From: DASPJL01 sp035628645
Lineage (GTDB): Bacteria > Bacteroidota > Bacteroidia > Cytophagales > Cyclobacteriaceae
NCBI GenBank assembly: GCA_035628645.1
Contig: DASPJL010000099.1
Location: 1-48,395 of the forward strand
Direction of reading: 5' to 3'
DNA length: 48,395 bases
Positions 9,344-18,598 of the stretch are shown here, one piece after another. Made by a program: the position numbers and the translations under genes. Below the pieces are notes generated by a model, which was not told the origin of the DNA, searched no databases, and worked only from the letters and a program-made list of their open reading frames with translations. The stretch's first letter is position 1. Each line of letters begins with the position of its first letter.

Positions 9344-9979
9344 TCAGGGGATATTCATAAACTTATGAATCTGCAAAGAGACCTCCCATTTCGGGTTTTC
9401 TTTTATATAATCTATAATAAGCGGCAACATTTCATTGGATTTACTCCATTCAGGCTGAAGGTACAACTTGCATTCTTTACTGACCTTCGAGGCATGTTCC
9501 TCAGCCCATTCAAAATCAGACTTATTAAATATGATTACTTTCAGTTCATTTGCCTTAGCATACATCCCTAAATCAGGCGATTTAAATTTTTTAGGGCTAA
9601 AACAGATCCAGTCCCATTCCCCAGTCAAGGCATAAACCCCCGAAGTTTCAATATTCGTTTGAAAACCTTTATTATGTAACTGCCTGCACAATTCATCAAG
9701 GTCATGCATCAACGGTTCACCTCCTGTTATCACTGCAAGACGGCCCGGATATTGAGCGGCAGTATCCACAATGTCTTCAATTTTACTATTTGGAAACTGA
9801 CTGGCATCCCAGGATTCTTTCACATCACACCAGTGACAACCGACATCGCACCCACCCAGACGAATAAAATATGCCGCTTTCCCTTGATGATAACCTTCTC
9901 CCTGAATGGTATAAAAAGCTTCCATTAATGGTAGGGTATCAGTGGAAATATCTGGTAATATCAAAGTTTTATCTCTCAA
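9344..9979 (-). CDS. queE: 7-carboxy-7-deazaguanine synthase
   Basis: A radical SAM enzyme that converts 6-carboxytetrahydropterin to 7-carboxy-7-deazaguanine, a step toward preQ0 and queuosine in tRNA. The 211-residue product has the cluster-binding motif Cys44-x3-Cys48-x2-Cys51 (GGCDVGCHWCD), the SAM-binding TGGEPLMH motif near residue 97, and the substrate-side FYTIQGEG segment near 22, all typical of QueE. The start is a TTG, with no ATG between it and the folD stop 19 bp upstream. Tight spacing after folD suggests co-transcription. No other queuosine gene is nearby. Identity is confident; the exact start is less so. Confidence 0.93.
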   Translation of the reverse strand: MRDKTLILPDISTDTLPLMEAFYTIQGEGYHQGKAAYFIRLGGCDVGCHWCDVKESWDASQFPNSKIEDIVDTAAQYPGRLAVITGGEPLMHDLDELCRQLHNKGFQTNIETSGVYALTGEWDWICFSPKKFKSPDLGMYAKANELKVIIFNKSDFEWAEEHASKVSKECKLYLQPEWSKSNEMLPLIIDYIKENPKWEVSLQIHKFMNIP

Positions 9980-9998
9980 TTCTATTTCCCGTTTTCTA

Positions 9999-10880
9999 TC
10001 ACTTATAAATTTCTTTGCGGCAGGATTTTAGAGTGTTTTCGAGAAGACCAGCAATGGTCATTAATCCAACACCTCCTGGCACAGGTGTTATATAACTGCA
10101 TTTTGGAGCAACATTATTAAAGTCAACATCTCCCTTTAACCCGAATCCGGATTTTTTGGAAGGATCCGGCATTCTGGTAATTCCTACATCTATAACTACT
10201 GCCCCCTCCTTTACCATATCGGCAGTTAAAAATAAAGGTTTTCCCAATGCAGCAATTATTATGTCTGCTTGAAGACAAACCTCCTTTAAGTTTTTAGTTT
10301 TACTGTGACACAAAGTAACCGTACAGTTTCCCGGGTAATCATTTCTGGCCATTAACATACTCATCGGTGAGCCTACAATCTGACTTCTTCCTATAACTAC
10401 ACAATGCTTTCCGGAAGTTTCAATTTTATATGCTTCAATTAATTTTAAAATGCCATAGGGGGTTGCAGAAATAAAAGCAGGTAAGCCTTTAGCCATTCGC
10501 CCCACATTTATTGGATGGAAACCATCGACATCCTTTTCCGGTCGGATGGTCTGTGTCACTTTTTCTGTAGATATATGGTTGGGCAAAGGAAGCTGAACGA
10601 TCAATCCATCTATGTCTTCATTGCCATTTATTTTTTGAATTTCTTCCAATAGGAATGCTTCTGAAATATCAGAACCAAATCTCAATAGTGTAGATTTAAA
10701 GCCAATCTCTTCACAGGACTTAACCTTACTTCCTACGTATGTTTCACTGGCTCCGTCATTACCTACCAGTATAGCTGCTAGATGTGGTACTTTTCCACCG
10801 GAAGATTTTATACTTTCTACTTCTGTTTTTATTTGATCTTTAACCTCTTGTGAAGTCTTTTTTCCGTCAAGTAATATCAT
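9999..10880 (-). CDS. folD: Bifunctional methylenetetrahydrofolate dehydrogenase/methenyltetrahydrofolate cyclohydrolase
   Basis: Interconverts 5,10-methylene-, 5,10-methenyl- and 10-formyl-tetrahydrofolate in the cytosol for one-carbon metabolism. From ATG 10880 the product has 293 residues; a TTG three codons upstream at 10889 is also possible. Family motifs seen: Tyr48/Lys52 in ETYVGSK (the catalytic YxxxK), DGLIVQLPLP, the nucleotide-binding VIGRSQIVGSP segment, and the C-terminal TPVPGGVGLMT. Length is normal for FolD. It precedes queE on the same strand with a 19-bp gap, so the two probably share a transcript. Confidence 0.95.
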   Translation of the reverse strand: MILLDGKKTSQEVKDQIKTEVESIKSSGGKVPHLAAILVGNDGASETYVGSKVKSCEEIGFKSTLLRFGSDISEAFLLEEIQKINGNEDIDGLIVQLPLPNHISTEKVTQTIRPEKDVDGFHPINVGRMAKGLPAFISATPYGILKLIEAYKIETSGKHCVVIGRSQIVGSPMSMLMARNDYPGNCTVTLCHSKTKNLKEVCLQADIIIAALGKPLFLTADMVKEGAVVIDVGITRMPDPSKKSGFGLKGDVDFNNVAPKCSYITPVPGGVGLMTIAGLLENTLKSCRKEIYK

Positions 10881-10894
10881 ATTAGTCAAGGGGA

Positions 10895-10930
10895 CAAAAA
10901 AAGAATACCAGGATAAATTCCTGGTATTCC
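10895..10930 (-). terminator. Rho-independent terminator downstream of the nucleotidyltransferase gene
   Basis: Perfect 11-bp stem gaataccagga (10903-10913)/tcctggtattc (10919-10929) with a 5-base loop, followed on the minus strand by seven T (10896-10902). It sits between the nucleotidyltransferase stop and the folD start. A perfect -7-like box on the minus strand (TAACTTTG, 10930-10937) lies just ahead, so the hairpin could also sit in a folD leader. Confidence 0.7.
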
Positions 10931-11009
10931 AAAGTTACTAAGTAAATTAAATTTCTTAAGTAAAACTTTTTTTCATTTAAATAATTAAGGGTTAATAATT
11001 ATTTCTTGG

Positions 11010-11291
11010 TTAGGAAACCAGATCAGCAAGGATGTGCTTATCCAGTCTTTTTCTTAGTTGCTCCCTCGGCACAAGGCCTACACTCATATTTAACAGTCCG
11101 GACAGATATCTTTCCATATCATAAAATTTAAAATAACCGGGATGATGAGCATTTTCAAATTCCACTAATAAATCTAAATCCCTATCATCTTCTACTTTGC
11201 CAAAGATACCTATTGATTTGACGTTATATTTTTCTTTTAGTATGGGAAGCTGACCTTTTATTACTTCTTCTAATTTGGCGAGGGCTTGCAT
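11010..11291 (-). CDS. Minimal nucleotidyltransferase-domain protein, degenerate
   Basis: A 93-residue protein of the minimal nucleotidyltransferase (MNT, DNA polymerase beta-like) fold. Residues about 25-45 read SIGIFGK-VEDD-RDLDLLVEF. The second half of the motif, DLDLLVEF, carries the metal-binding DxD. The family usually has FGSxARGxxxxxSDIDLLVEF (GSx10DxD). Here Ser is replaced by Lys and about five residues between GS and DxD are missing, so transferase activity is doubtful. MNT proteins often act as antitoxins beside a HEPN toxin, but no HEPN gene is next to it: folD lies downstream and a 419-bp gap upstream. It may be a solitary remnant or an alternative-function paralogue. Confidence 0.72.
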   Translation of the reverse strand: MQALAKLEEVIKGQLPILKEKYNVKSIGIFGKVEDDRDLDLLVEFENAHHPGYFKFYDMERYLSGLLNMSVGLVPREQLRKRLDKHILADLVS

Positions 11292-11645
11292 GTTTATATT
11301 TAAATTACCTATTAAATGGTTAAAATAATATGTTTTAAAAGTAGCTTAAGTAAACTAATGTTAGGGGCTTCAAATATATTTAAATTTTACAGAAATCAAA
11401 AACACCTTAGGAAGGATTTGCCTCAAACTCGTCTTGCAAAATAATATTTGGCCTGTTTACCCTTTTTACTAAAATTAATTTTCTTATATCGAAAAAAATA
11501 GGATTCTCAGAGAAAGCCTTCAATTTATTGAGATATAGCACATAAAGAAAAGTATTGTCACTCTCCCTTTCTTAATATATTTCAACATTCAAAAAAATAT
11601 TTTTTTACCATAAATCTTACAAAAAAAATTTTAAAAACCATTTGT
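11292..11645. other. AT-rich intergenic stretch
   Basis: No open frame with recognisable similarity in either direction. The DNA is strongly AT-rich with A and T runs near 11585-11640. It would contain the promoter for the minus-strand nucleotidyltransferase gene, but no convincing TTG/TAnnTTTG pair was found. Confidence 0.5.
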
Positions 11646-11696
11646 AAATAAAGAAAGAGGCAAAGGTCAATTTGACCTTTGCCTCCTTCTTTATTT
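11646..11696. terminator. Near-perfect 51-bp palindromic terminator of lepA
   Basis: Two 25-base arms (11646-11670 and 11672-11696) pair at 24 of 25 positions around one central base. The GC-richer core is gaggcaaaggtcaa and the flanks give T-rich ends on both strands. It begins 14 bp past the lepA stop codon. Confidence 0.85.
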
Positions 11697-11710
11697 GGGA
11701 AGAATAAAAG

Positions 11711-13498
11711 TTAATCCAGTTTTAACACTGCCATAAATGCTTCCTGAGGAATTTCCACATTTCCGACCTGTCTCATACGCTTTTTACCTTTTTTCTGTTT
11801 TTCCAAAAGCTTACGCTTACGTGAAATATCGCCTCCATAACATTTTGCAAGAACGTTCTTTCGCATCGCCTTAACAGTTTCCCTGGAAATAATCTTGGTT
11901 CCGATGGCAGCTTGAATCGCAATTTCAAACATTTGTTTAGGAATTAGCTCACGAAGCTTTTCGCAAAGCCTTTTTCCCCAATCATAGGCTTTGTCTCTAT
12001 GAACGATTGCTGACAACGCGTCTACCTTTTCTCCATTTAACATTATGTCCAGCTTCACCATGTTAGATTGCCTGAACCCGATTAATTCATAATCCAAAGA
12101 AGCATATCCCCTGGAAATGGTTTTAAGACGATCAAAAAAGTCAAAAACAATTTCAGACAGTGGAAGCTCGAAGATTAGCTCCACCCTATCAGAAGTAAGA
12201 TAAACCTGATTTTTTATAATCCCCCGTTTATCCATACAAAGGGCTATAATAGGCCCGACGTATTCAGATTTAGAAATGATCTGAGCCTTGATAAAAGGTT
12301 CTTCAATATGTGAAATGGTATTAGGCTCCGGCATTTCGGAAGGAGCATTTATATTCTGTATTTCTCCTTTGGTTGAAACTGCATGAAATTGAACTGATGG
12401 AACGGTAGTAATCACCGTCATATCAAATTCACGCTCCAGTCTTTCCTGCACGATTTCCATGTGTAACATCCCAAGAAATCCGCATCTGAATCCAAAGCCT
12501 AACGCAGCAGAAGTTTCAGGCTCCCATACAAGGGCTGCGTCATTAAGCTGCAACTTCTCCATAGAGGCTCTTAACTCCTCAAATTCAGACGTATCCACCG
12601 GATAAATTCCTGCAAAAACCATAGGCTTTACATCTTCAAAACCAACGATGGCGCTTTCACAAGGACGTTCAGCATGGGTAATGGTATCTCCTACTTTTAC
12701 CTCCTTAGCCACCTTTATTCCTGAGATCAAATAACCAACATTTCCAGCGCTTATTGCTGCCTGCGGTTCCTGATTTAATTTCAGAATTCCAACTTCATCA
12801 GCACCATAAGTCTTTCCTGTGGCCACAAACTTTACCTTATCATTCTTCCGCATTGTGCCATTCATTACCCGGAAGATAACTTCAATTCCCCTGAATGAGT
12901 TGAAAGAAGAGTCGAAGATCAACGCCTGAAGCGGTGCATCAGGGTCTCCCTGAGGAGCGGGCACTCTTTCCACTATGGCATTTAATATGTCCTCGATACC
13001 AATACCTTCTTTTCCACTTGCATGGATAATTTCTTCTCTTTTACAACCTAGCAGATCCACAATCTGATCCTTTACTTCCTCCGGCATAGCCCCCGGAAGG
13101 TCTATTTTGTTTAATACAGGAATTACTTCAAGGTCATGGCCTATGGCAAGGTAAAGATTAGAAATGGTTTGAGCTTCTATTCCCTGAGAAGCATCCACGA
13201 TAAGCAAGGCACCTTCACAAGCGGCGATCGAGCGCGATACTTCATAAGAAAAGTCAACGTGGCCCGGGGTGTCAATGAGATTTAAGGTATATTGTTCACC
13301 ATTATAGGTATAATTCATTTGGATTGCATGGCTCTTAATGGTAATGCCCCGCTCCCTTTCGAGGTCCATATTATCCAACAACTGAGCCTGCATATCCCTG
13401 TGAGAAATGGTCTTTGTAAACTCCAACAACCGATCAGCAAGCGTACTTTTTCCGTGATCAATATGAGCAATGATGCAAAAATTTCGAATATTTTTCAA
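11711..13498 (-). CDS. lepA: Translation elongation factor 4 (LepA GTPase)
   Basis: A ribosome-binding GTPase implicated in back-translocation or initiation-linked quality control; cytosolic and membrane-associated. The 595-residue length is typical. G1 is AHIDHGKST (residues about 11-19), G3 DTPGH near 78 and G4 NKID near 132. EF-G-like domains follow, then the LepA-specific C-terminal domain, seen in the YDWGKRLCEKLRELIP and SRKRKLLEKQKKGKKRM segments. A single ATG start fits the family N-terminus (MKNIRNFCIIAHIDHGKS). It is flanked by long gaps and a strong terminator, so it is probably monocistronic. Confidence 0.97.
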   Translation of the reverse strand: MKNIRNFCIIAHIDHGKSTLADRLLEFTKTISHRDMQAQLLDNMDLERERGITIKSHAIQMNYTYNGEQYTLNLIDTPGHVDFSYEVSRSIAACEGALLIVDASQGIEAQTISNLYLAIGHDLEVIPVLNKIDLPGAMPEEVKDQIVDLLGCKREEIIHASGKEGIGIEDILNAIVERVPAPQGDPDAPLQALIFDSSFNSFRGIEVIFRVMNGTMRKNDKVKFVATGKTYGADEVGILKLNQEPQAAISAGNVGYLISGIKVAKEVKVGDTITHAERPCESAIVGFEDVKPMVFAGIYPVDTSEFEELRASMEKLQLNDAALVWEPETSAALGFGFRCGFLGMLHMEIVQERLEREFDMTVITTVPSVQFHAVSTKGEIQNINAPSEMPEPNTISHIEEPFIKAQIISKSEYVGPIIALCMDKRGIIKNQVYLTSDRVELIFELPLSEIVFDFFDRLKTISRGYASLDYELIGFRQSNMVKLDIMLNGEKVDALSAIVHRDKAYDWGKRLCEKLRELIPKQMFEIAIQAAIGTKIISRETVKAMRKNVLAKCYGGDISRKRKLLEKQKKGKKRMRQVGNVEIPQEAFMAVLKLD

Positions 13499-13764
13499 TC
13501 GTGAATGTTTTTAATTTTAGTTGTACTTACTGCCTGTCCTAAAACTCTCTGAATACCATCTGACATTCCTTTCGAATACATGACGGCGTCAATTATTTAA
13601 GCTAAAAGCGTTATGCAATAGGCTCTAAGTACTTTATTTCTTACGGTTATTTTTAAAGAACAGCAAAAGTAAGAAGATTTAAATGGCTAAAAAAGGAAGA
13701 TCAATTGATTGAGGGGAAATATTTGTAATATTTTAATATGTATGCTCTGATATGTAGAAAAAGT
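13499..13764. other. Intergenic region upstream of lepA
   Basis: No gene seen. It holds the presumed lepA promoter region; no clean TTG/TAnnTTTG pair was found. An 11-base string (ctgtcctaaaa near 13535) also occurs in the terminal repeat of the MITE-like element at 26310-26420, but nothing else of that element is present. Confidence 0.4.
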
Positions 13765-13839
13765 TTTACCCACAGAGAAGAAGAAAAAACCAAGTTTGAC
13801 ATTTTTACAATTTGGGTCTTCCTTAATCCCTGTGGTAAA
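13765..13839. repeat. Dispersed palindromic element, copy A
   Basis: Left end tttacccacagagaagaag and right end ccctgtggtaaa form imperfect inverted termini. The same outer sequence (tttaccac-gagaa ... ctgtggtaaa) recurs at 19291-19380. It lies 20 bp past the stop of the S8 peptidase gene, where it may also help terminate transcription. Confidence 0.6.
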
Positions 13840-13858
13840 TTCAATTATATTTTAGGTG

Positions 13859-15325
13859 TTATGGTATTTCACTTAAAGCCGCGTCAGCAGTTATAAATCC
13901 ATGTCCTGTCGCGTCGTCTCCCCAGGAAATTGTAGAAGTGGTTCCGTCAGGTTCATTAACAATTCTTGAGCCTGCTCCCATTGGAATGGCTGCATTTTCT
14001 AAAGCAGTCTCCGCCTCTTCAGGAGTTAGTGATGGATTTTGTTGCGCCATCAGTGCAACAATACCTGCTACATGAGGACTTGCCATAGAAGTTCCGGTTA
14101 AATAATAATAGGATAATTGACCGCTGTTTAACTGATAAGGACCTACCACGTTTGTACCGGGAGCGGTAACGTCAAGGTCCTGGCCTGATTTTTCCCTACT
14201 TGAGAAGGGATCAATGAAGAAATCAGCAGGATTTGTCGGATCAGGAACGTTGCTTGCATACCACCAGGAAGGAGAACTCCATTGGTTTTTCCATCCGGCC
14301 ATAGCCACGCTAATGACAGGTTCGTATGCGCCTGGATAACCCATTCCTGCTTCACCGCTGTTTCCGGCTGAAGCAACAATAATTACCCCTTTTCCTATAG
14401 CATAATCAATGGCAGCTTTTTCTATTGCATCCAATTGAGAACCTCCAAGGCTCATATTAATAACTACCGGAGATCCACTTAATGGCCCTGCTTTTAACTC
14501 AGCCATATACACAATACCTCTTGCAATCACTGAAGACCAGCCAGAGCCATTTTGGTTCAGCACTTTAACAGGAATTATGGTCGCTTTAGGTGCCACCCCA
14601 TTAAAATAAGCATTGCCTAATTGAAACCCCAGAATTGTACTCGCTACATGTGTTCCATGTGAGTTTTGATCATGTTCCCACTTATTGGGCTGCTCGGAAA
14701 CATTTCCATTTTCACCTCCTCCCCCACCAAAGGATTTAGCATATTGTGTGGCCACTCTTTCCTGAGGAAAATACTGCCGCCAGGAGTCCAATAATCCCGA
14801 ATCCAGAATCCCTATAAATACTCCGGTAGCATCTTGGGCAATTGTCCTGCCCTCGCCTAATTCTGTGACATTTATCGCGTCCAGGTTCCAGGTACTGAGC
14901 CCGTCGGAAAAATCTATTTGAGACACAGCATCTATGGGCGCTCCGGTTCTTTTTGCATCAGGATTCGCGGTATCTACAAACGATAGTCTTTGAATTGCCG
15001 ATAGCTTTTCGGAAGGAATTTTCATAGTCAGAGCCTTTATTTCAGGAATTACATCTACTACCCTGCCGTAAGTACCAAGTTCTTTTAAAATACTATTGGT
15101 AACGGGTGTATTAAGTAATACATTAATTCCCGTCATTCCTTCTGCTTTTTTTGCGTCTGCGTGGCGTGATGTTTCTGCTGAAGGAATCACCTCAGCTTCG
15201 GGGCTTTTTTCACAAGAAAAAGCGAAAATAACTGAAGCGGACAGTAATAAAAAACTGCATAACTTTCTCAATCCAACTACGCTATGTAAGGCAGTTGAAT
15301 TAACAATCGGGTTAAATTTTTCCAT
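13859..15325 (-). CDS. Subtilisin-like S8 family serine peptidase, lipoprotein
   Basis: A 488-residue envelope-attached serine protease. The signal ends in a lipobox-like AFSC (Cys38). A propeptide-like region of about 60-125 (INVLLNTPVTNSILKEL...) precedes the catalytic domain. The triad is visible: Asp175 in GILDSG, His223 in NSHGTHVAS and Ser413 in GTSMASPHVAG, with oxyanion Asn322 in ASAGNSG. No T9SS domain follows, so surface anchoring would be by lipid instead. The long N-terminus before the hydrophobic run (about 22 residues) is unusual for a lipoprotein and the true start might be downstream. Substrate is unknown. Confidence 0.92.
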   Translation of the reverse strand: MEKFNPIVNSTALHSVVGLRKLCSFLLLSASVIFAFSCEKSPEAEVIPSAETSRHADAKKAEGMTGINVLLNTPVTNSILKELGTYGRVVDVIPEIKALTMKIPSEKLSAIQRLSFVDTANPDAKRTGAPIDAVSQIDFSDGLSTWNLDAINVTELGEGRTIAQDATGVFIGILDSGLLDSWRQYFPQERVATQYAKSFGGGGGENGNVSEQPNKWEHDQNSHGTHVASTILGFQLGNAYFNGVAPKATIIPVKVLNQNGSGWSSVIARGIVYMAELKAGPLSGSPVVINMSLGGSQLDAIEKAAIDYAIGKGVIIVASAGNSGEAGMGYPGAYEPVISVAMAGWKNQWSSPSWWYASNVPDPTNPADFFIDPFSSREKSGQDLDVTAPGTNVVGPYQLNSGQLSYYYLTGTSMASPHVAGIVALMAQQNPSLTPEEAETALENAAIPMGAGSRIVNEPDGTTSTISWGDDATGHGFITADAALSEIP

Positions 15326-15540
15326 AAGTTCAGGTTGTTTTGATGAAAATAAATTTAATTAAAATAACTATAAATAAGGCTTCATTTAAAACCCTAAAAA
15401 CACGCTTTTTTCAACGTTTTTAAAAAGAACATTTTTTTCATAATCCAATCAATAGTCACTCTCTTACAATTTTTCTCCTTTTTTTATATATCTTGTCGCG
15501 CCATTCCAAATACGGATTCAGGAAAATTTAAACTAAGGAT

Positions 15541-17724
15541 ATGAAGCGCTTTTTTATCACGATTTATCTTTTGAGCATATTGTGCTTTCCAATCTTTTCT
15601 CAAACAACTGTTGATCACTGGGAAACAGCAGTTTATGACACCACCACATGGAGATACTTTCCTGGCAATTCGAATCCGGGAAGCGAATGGAAAGACAATT
15701 CTTTTTCAGATGCATCCTGGACTGAGGGCAAAGGAGGTTTTGGCTATGGAGATAACGATGACAATACAATTATTGAAGGTATTTCCTCTGTCTTTGTAAG
15801 GAAAACATTTACAATAACAGATACGAGCAAGATAGCAGATGCCCTGCTCAATGTCGACTATGATGATGGCTTTGTTGCTTATTTGAACGGGACAGAAATT
15901 GCGCGGTCTAATATGAGCCAAGTCTCGCCTGCTTACTCCGATTTCAGCCAAACCATTCATGAAGCTAGCATCTATCAAGGCTTCGTTCCGGAAAGTTTTT
16001 CAATAAAGAATAAGTTGGACCTATTTAAAAATGGAGAAAATATACTGGCCATTCAGGTGCATAATTCTGATGCTATGTCTTCCGACCTTACTTTACGGGC
16101 TTTTCTTTCATTCGGCATCGCAGACCCGGCCTCTTACTTCGATGAAACACCTTTCTGGTTTGTAAAGCCCTTTGTTTTCGAATCCTCAAACCTTCCTATT
16201 CTAGTAATCAATACAAATGGCCAAACGATTGTAGATGATCCTGAAATTATCGCTGATATGGGAATTATAGACAACGGCTTCGGAAACAGAAATAAGGTAG
16301 CCGATCCTTTTAATGATTATGAAGGAAAAATTTCCATCGAAGTCCGTGGAGAATCTTCGCAAATGTTTCCCAAGAAATCCTTCAAGGTAAAGACATTAAA
16401 CAATTCAGCACAAGCGGATACTGCGGTCAGTTTATTAGGTTTTCCAAAAGAAGACAATTGGGTTTTATATGCCCCCTACTCTGACAAATCAATGCTTAGG
16501 AATGTCCTGACTTATGACCTGGGAAATAAAATGGGACATTATGCCACCAGAACCAAATTCTGTGAAGTAGTCCTTAATGGAGAATATCAAGGTGTTTATG
16601 TGTTAATGGAAAAAATCAAGCAGGACAAAAACCGCGTAGACATAGCCAAATTAACAAACAAAGATATTGATGGTGATGATTTGACAGGTGGCTATATTTT
16701 AAGGGTAGATAAAATTGACTGGAATGATTATCCCGCCTGGGAGTCCGTTCCGGTTCCACAACTTCCAAATGAAAACAACATTTCTTTTCAATTTTTCGAC
16801 CCTGATGGTGAAGACCTTTTGACCGCACAAAAGCAATATATAAAAGATTATATTTTTGAATTTCAGTCTTCATTAACTAAAAGCAGCTTCAGAGATGCTA
16901 CGGGTTATAAAAAATACATAGACATCGCTTCTTTTGTAGATTATATATTGATAAGCGAATTAAATAAAAATGTAGATGCCTATCAATACAGTACTTACAT
17001 GCACAAAGACAAGGATAGCAAAGGTGGTAAGCTTAAAATGGGGCCGATATGGGATTATAACCTTGCCTTTGGAAATGTAGATTATCATGCAAATTCCCAA
17101 TATGCCCCGGGTTGGATGTACAATGACAACTACAGGATGTTTTGGTTTAGAAGAATGATGAGCGATCCGGAATTTGCAGGTAATCTTTATTGCCGGTGGC
17201 TTGAATTGAGAAAAGGCATTTTTAGTACCGATCACATCCACAATTGGATAGACTCTACCGCAAATGTTCTTAAGGAAGCCCAGGAAAGAAATTATAAAAA
17301 ATGGCCTATACTAGGCACTTACATTTGGCCAAATCAACATGTCGCCAATTCTTATGAGAATGAAATTGTTTTTTTAAAAGAATGGATCAGAAAACGACTG
17401 GTTTGGATGGACAGTAACTTACCGAAAATATGCCAGGAAAGTCCTGTCACCGGTATATATGAAGAAGCCAAGGAAGCTGAAATATCTGTTTATCCCAATC
17501 CTTCTTCAGAAGGCTTTAATTTTAGCTTTCAAAAAGCCAATAAAAATTCTAAACTACAGGTTTATAATCTTTCGGGAAAATTATTATTTTCAAACCGGAT
17601 TAACGGAACCTCTTATTTTTGGGATGGAAAGTTAGACAATGGTACAAAACTTTTGCCGGGTATATTTTTGTATAAAATTGACCTCGGGGCAAAAGTAATT
17701 ACAGGTAAAATAATAACCCATTGA
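15541..17724 (+). CDS. CotH kinase family protein with T9SS sorting domain
   Basis: A 727-residue secreted protein. After a signal peptide (to about residue 20, ending FSQ), residues about 25-195 form a beta-sandwich-like module (ETAVYDTTTWRYFPGN, VDYDDGFVAYLNGTEI) common ahead of CotH domains in Bacteroidota. The CotH domain spans about 230-630. It has the MFPKKSFKVK segment near 280, the EVVLNGEYQGVYVLMEKIK strand region near 345, and the metal-binding aspartate in GPIWDYNLAFGN near 505. Bacillus CotH phosphorylates spore-coat proteins; the role of secreted Bacteroidota forms is not established. A type A T9SS C-terminal domain ends the protein (SVYPNPSSEGF ... WDGK ... GIFLYKI). The start is ATG 15541. 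Confidence 0.92.
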   Translation: MKRFFITIYLLSILCFPIFSQTTVDHWETAVYDTTTWRYFPGNSNPGSEWKDNSFSDASWTEGKGGFGYGDNDDNTIIEGISSVFVRKTFTITDTSKIADALLNVDYDDGFVAYLNGTEIARSNMSQVSPAYSDFSQTIHEASIYQGFVPESFSIKNKLDLFKNGENILAIQVHNSDAMSSDLTLRAFLSFGIADPASYFDETPFWFVKPFVFESSNLPILVINTNGQTIVDDPEIIADMGIIDNGFGNRNKVADPFNDYEGKISIEVRGESSQMFPKKSFKVKTLNNSAQADTAVSLLGFPKEDNWVLYAPYSDKSMLRNVLTYDLGNKMGHYATRTKFCEVVLNGEYQGVYVLMEKIKQDKNRVDIAKLTNKDIDGDDLTGGYILRVDKIDWNDYPAWESVPVPQLPNENNISFQFFDPDGEDLLTAQKQYIKDYIFEFQSSLTKSSFRDATGYKKYIDIASFVDYILISELNKNVDAYQYSTYMHKDKDSKGGKLKMGPIWDYNLAFGNVDYHANSQYAPGWMYNDNYRMFWFRRMMSDPEFAGNLYCRWLELRKGIFSTDHIHNWIDSTANVLKEAQERNYKKWPILGTYIWPNQHVANSYENEIVFLKEWIRKRLVWMDSNLPKICQESPVTGIYEEAKEAEISVYPNPSSEGFNFSFQKANKNSKLQVYNLSGKLLFSNRINGTSYFWDGKLDNGTKLLPGIFLYKIDLGAKVITGKIITH

Positions 17725-17860
17725 CAAGCAAAGACGCTTCTTGGATGAATTATAAAGCCATTTGTAAACTAAAAATACCCTTTTGGACTTCTGTATTGGT
17801 GGTAATCTAAAGATATTTCTATCATTATACTTAATCTATTAACTAAACTCTTAACATGTC

Positions 17861-18583
17861 GTGAGAACAATCCTGATTTTATTATTGCTGCTTCCATTAG
17901 CCTTTGTTCAGGCTCAAACACTCAATACTTTAACGGAACAAGAACAAAAGGAAGGCTGGATCTTACTTTTTGATGGAAAAACACTCAACAACTGGCACAA
18001 TTACAATCAGAAAACCGTAGGTCCAGCCTGGAAAGTGATGGATGGAGCTATAATGCTCAATGCTCCTCATCGTTCCGGTAACAAAACTCCGGGAGGTGGA
18101 GACCTGGTAACGAATGAAGTTTTTACTGGTGATTTTGAATTTAAAATAGATTGGAAAGTCAGTCCTTTTGCTAATAGCGGCATTTTCTTCTTTGTAAATG
18201 AAGCCCCGGAATATAAGGAAATATACCATACGGGACTGGAGCTCCAGGTGCTTGATAATGCGATTTATGAAAATGCACAAGAAGACAATAAAAAACGTGC
18301 TGGTGATTTATTTGGGGTGATCAGTACAAGCATTACAGAAGTAAATCCTGTTGGGGAATGGAACAATCTCTATGTAATTTATAAAAAAGGAAAAATGAAA
18401 GTATTTATGAATGGCTTTGAGATCCATGACAATAATTTCTTAACTCCTGAATGGAAAAACATTATTTCCAAAACATTTCTAAAAGATGCACCAATCGGCA
18501 AAGGAAAATATTCAGGAAGGATAGGCTTACAAGACTGGGGAAGCACGGTTTGGTACAGAAACATTAAAGCAAGAAAAATCTAA
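17861..18583 (+). CDS. DUF1080 (3-keto-disaccharide hydrolase-type) secreted protein
   Basis: A 240-residue periplasmic or secreted protein with a signal peptide (to about residue 18, ending FVQAQ). It starts with GTG; the nearby ATG at 17856 runs straight into a stop. The rest is one DUF1080 domain with a concanavalin-like jelly roll: GWILLFDGKTLNNWHNY opening, GDLVTNEVFTGDFEFKIDW, ANSGIFFFVNE, LELQVLDN, and the closing GRIGLQDWGSTVWYRNIKAR. Members of this family have been linked to hydrolysis of 3-keto-glucosides and related sugars; activity here is inferred. It lies 15 bp ahead of a DUF1349-type gene and the two should form an operon. Confidence 0.9.
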   Translation: MRTILILLLLLPLAFVQAQTLNTLTEQEQKEGWILLFDGKTLNNWHNYNQKTVGPAWKVMDGAIMLNAPHRSGNKTPGGGDLVTNEVFTGDFEFKIDWKVSPFANSGIFFFVNEAPEYKEIYHTGLELQVLDNAIYENAQEDNKKRAGDLFGVISTSITEVNPVGEWNNLYVIYKKGKMKVFMNGFEIHDNNFLTPEWKNIISKTFLKDAPIGKGKYSGRIGLQDWGSTVWYRNIKARKI

Positions 18584-18598
18584 ACAACCATAAAATCA

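Noticed and set aside
13525..13550. Possible second copy of the MITE-like element
   Set aside because: Only an 11-base match to one end (ctgtcctaaaa); no partner arm or interior similarity.
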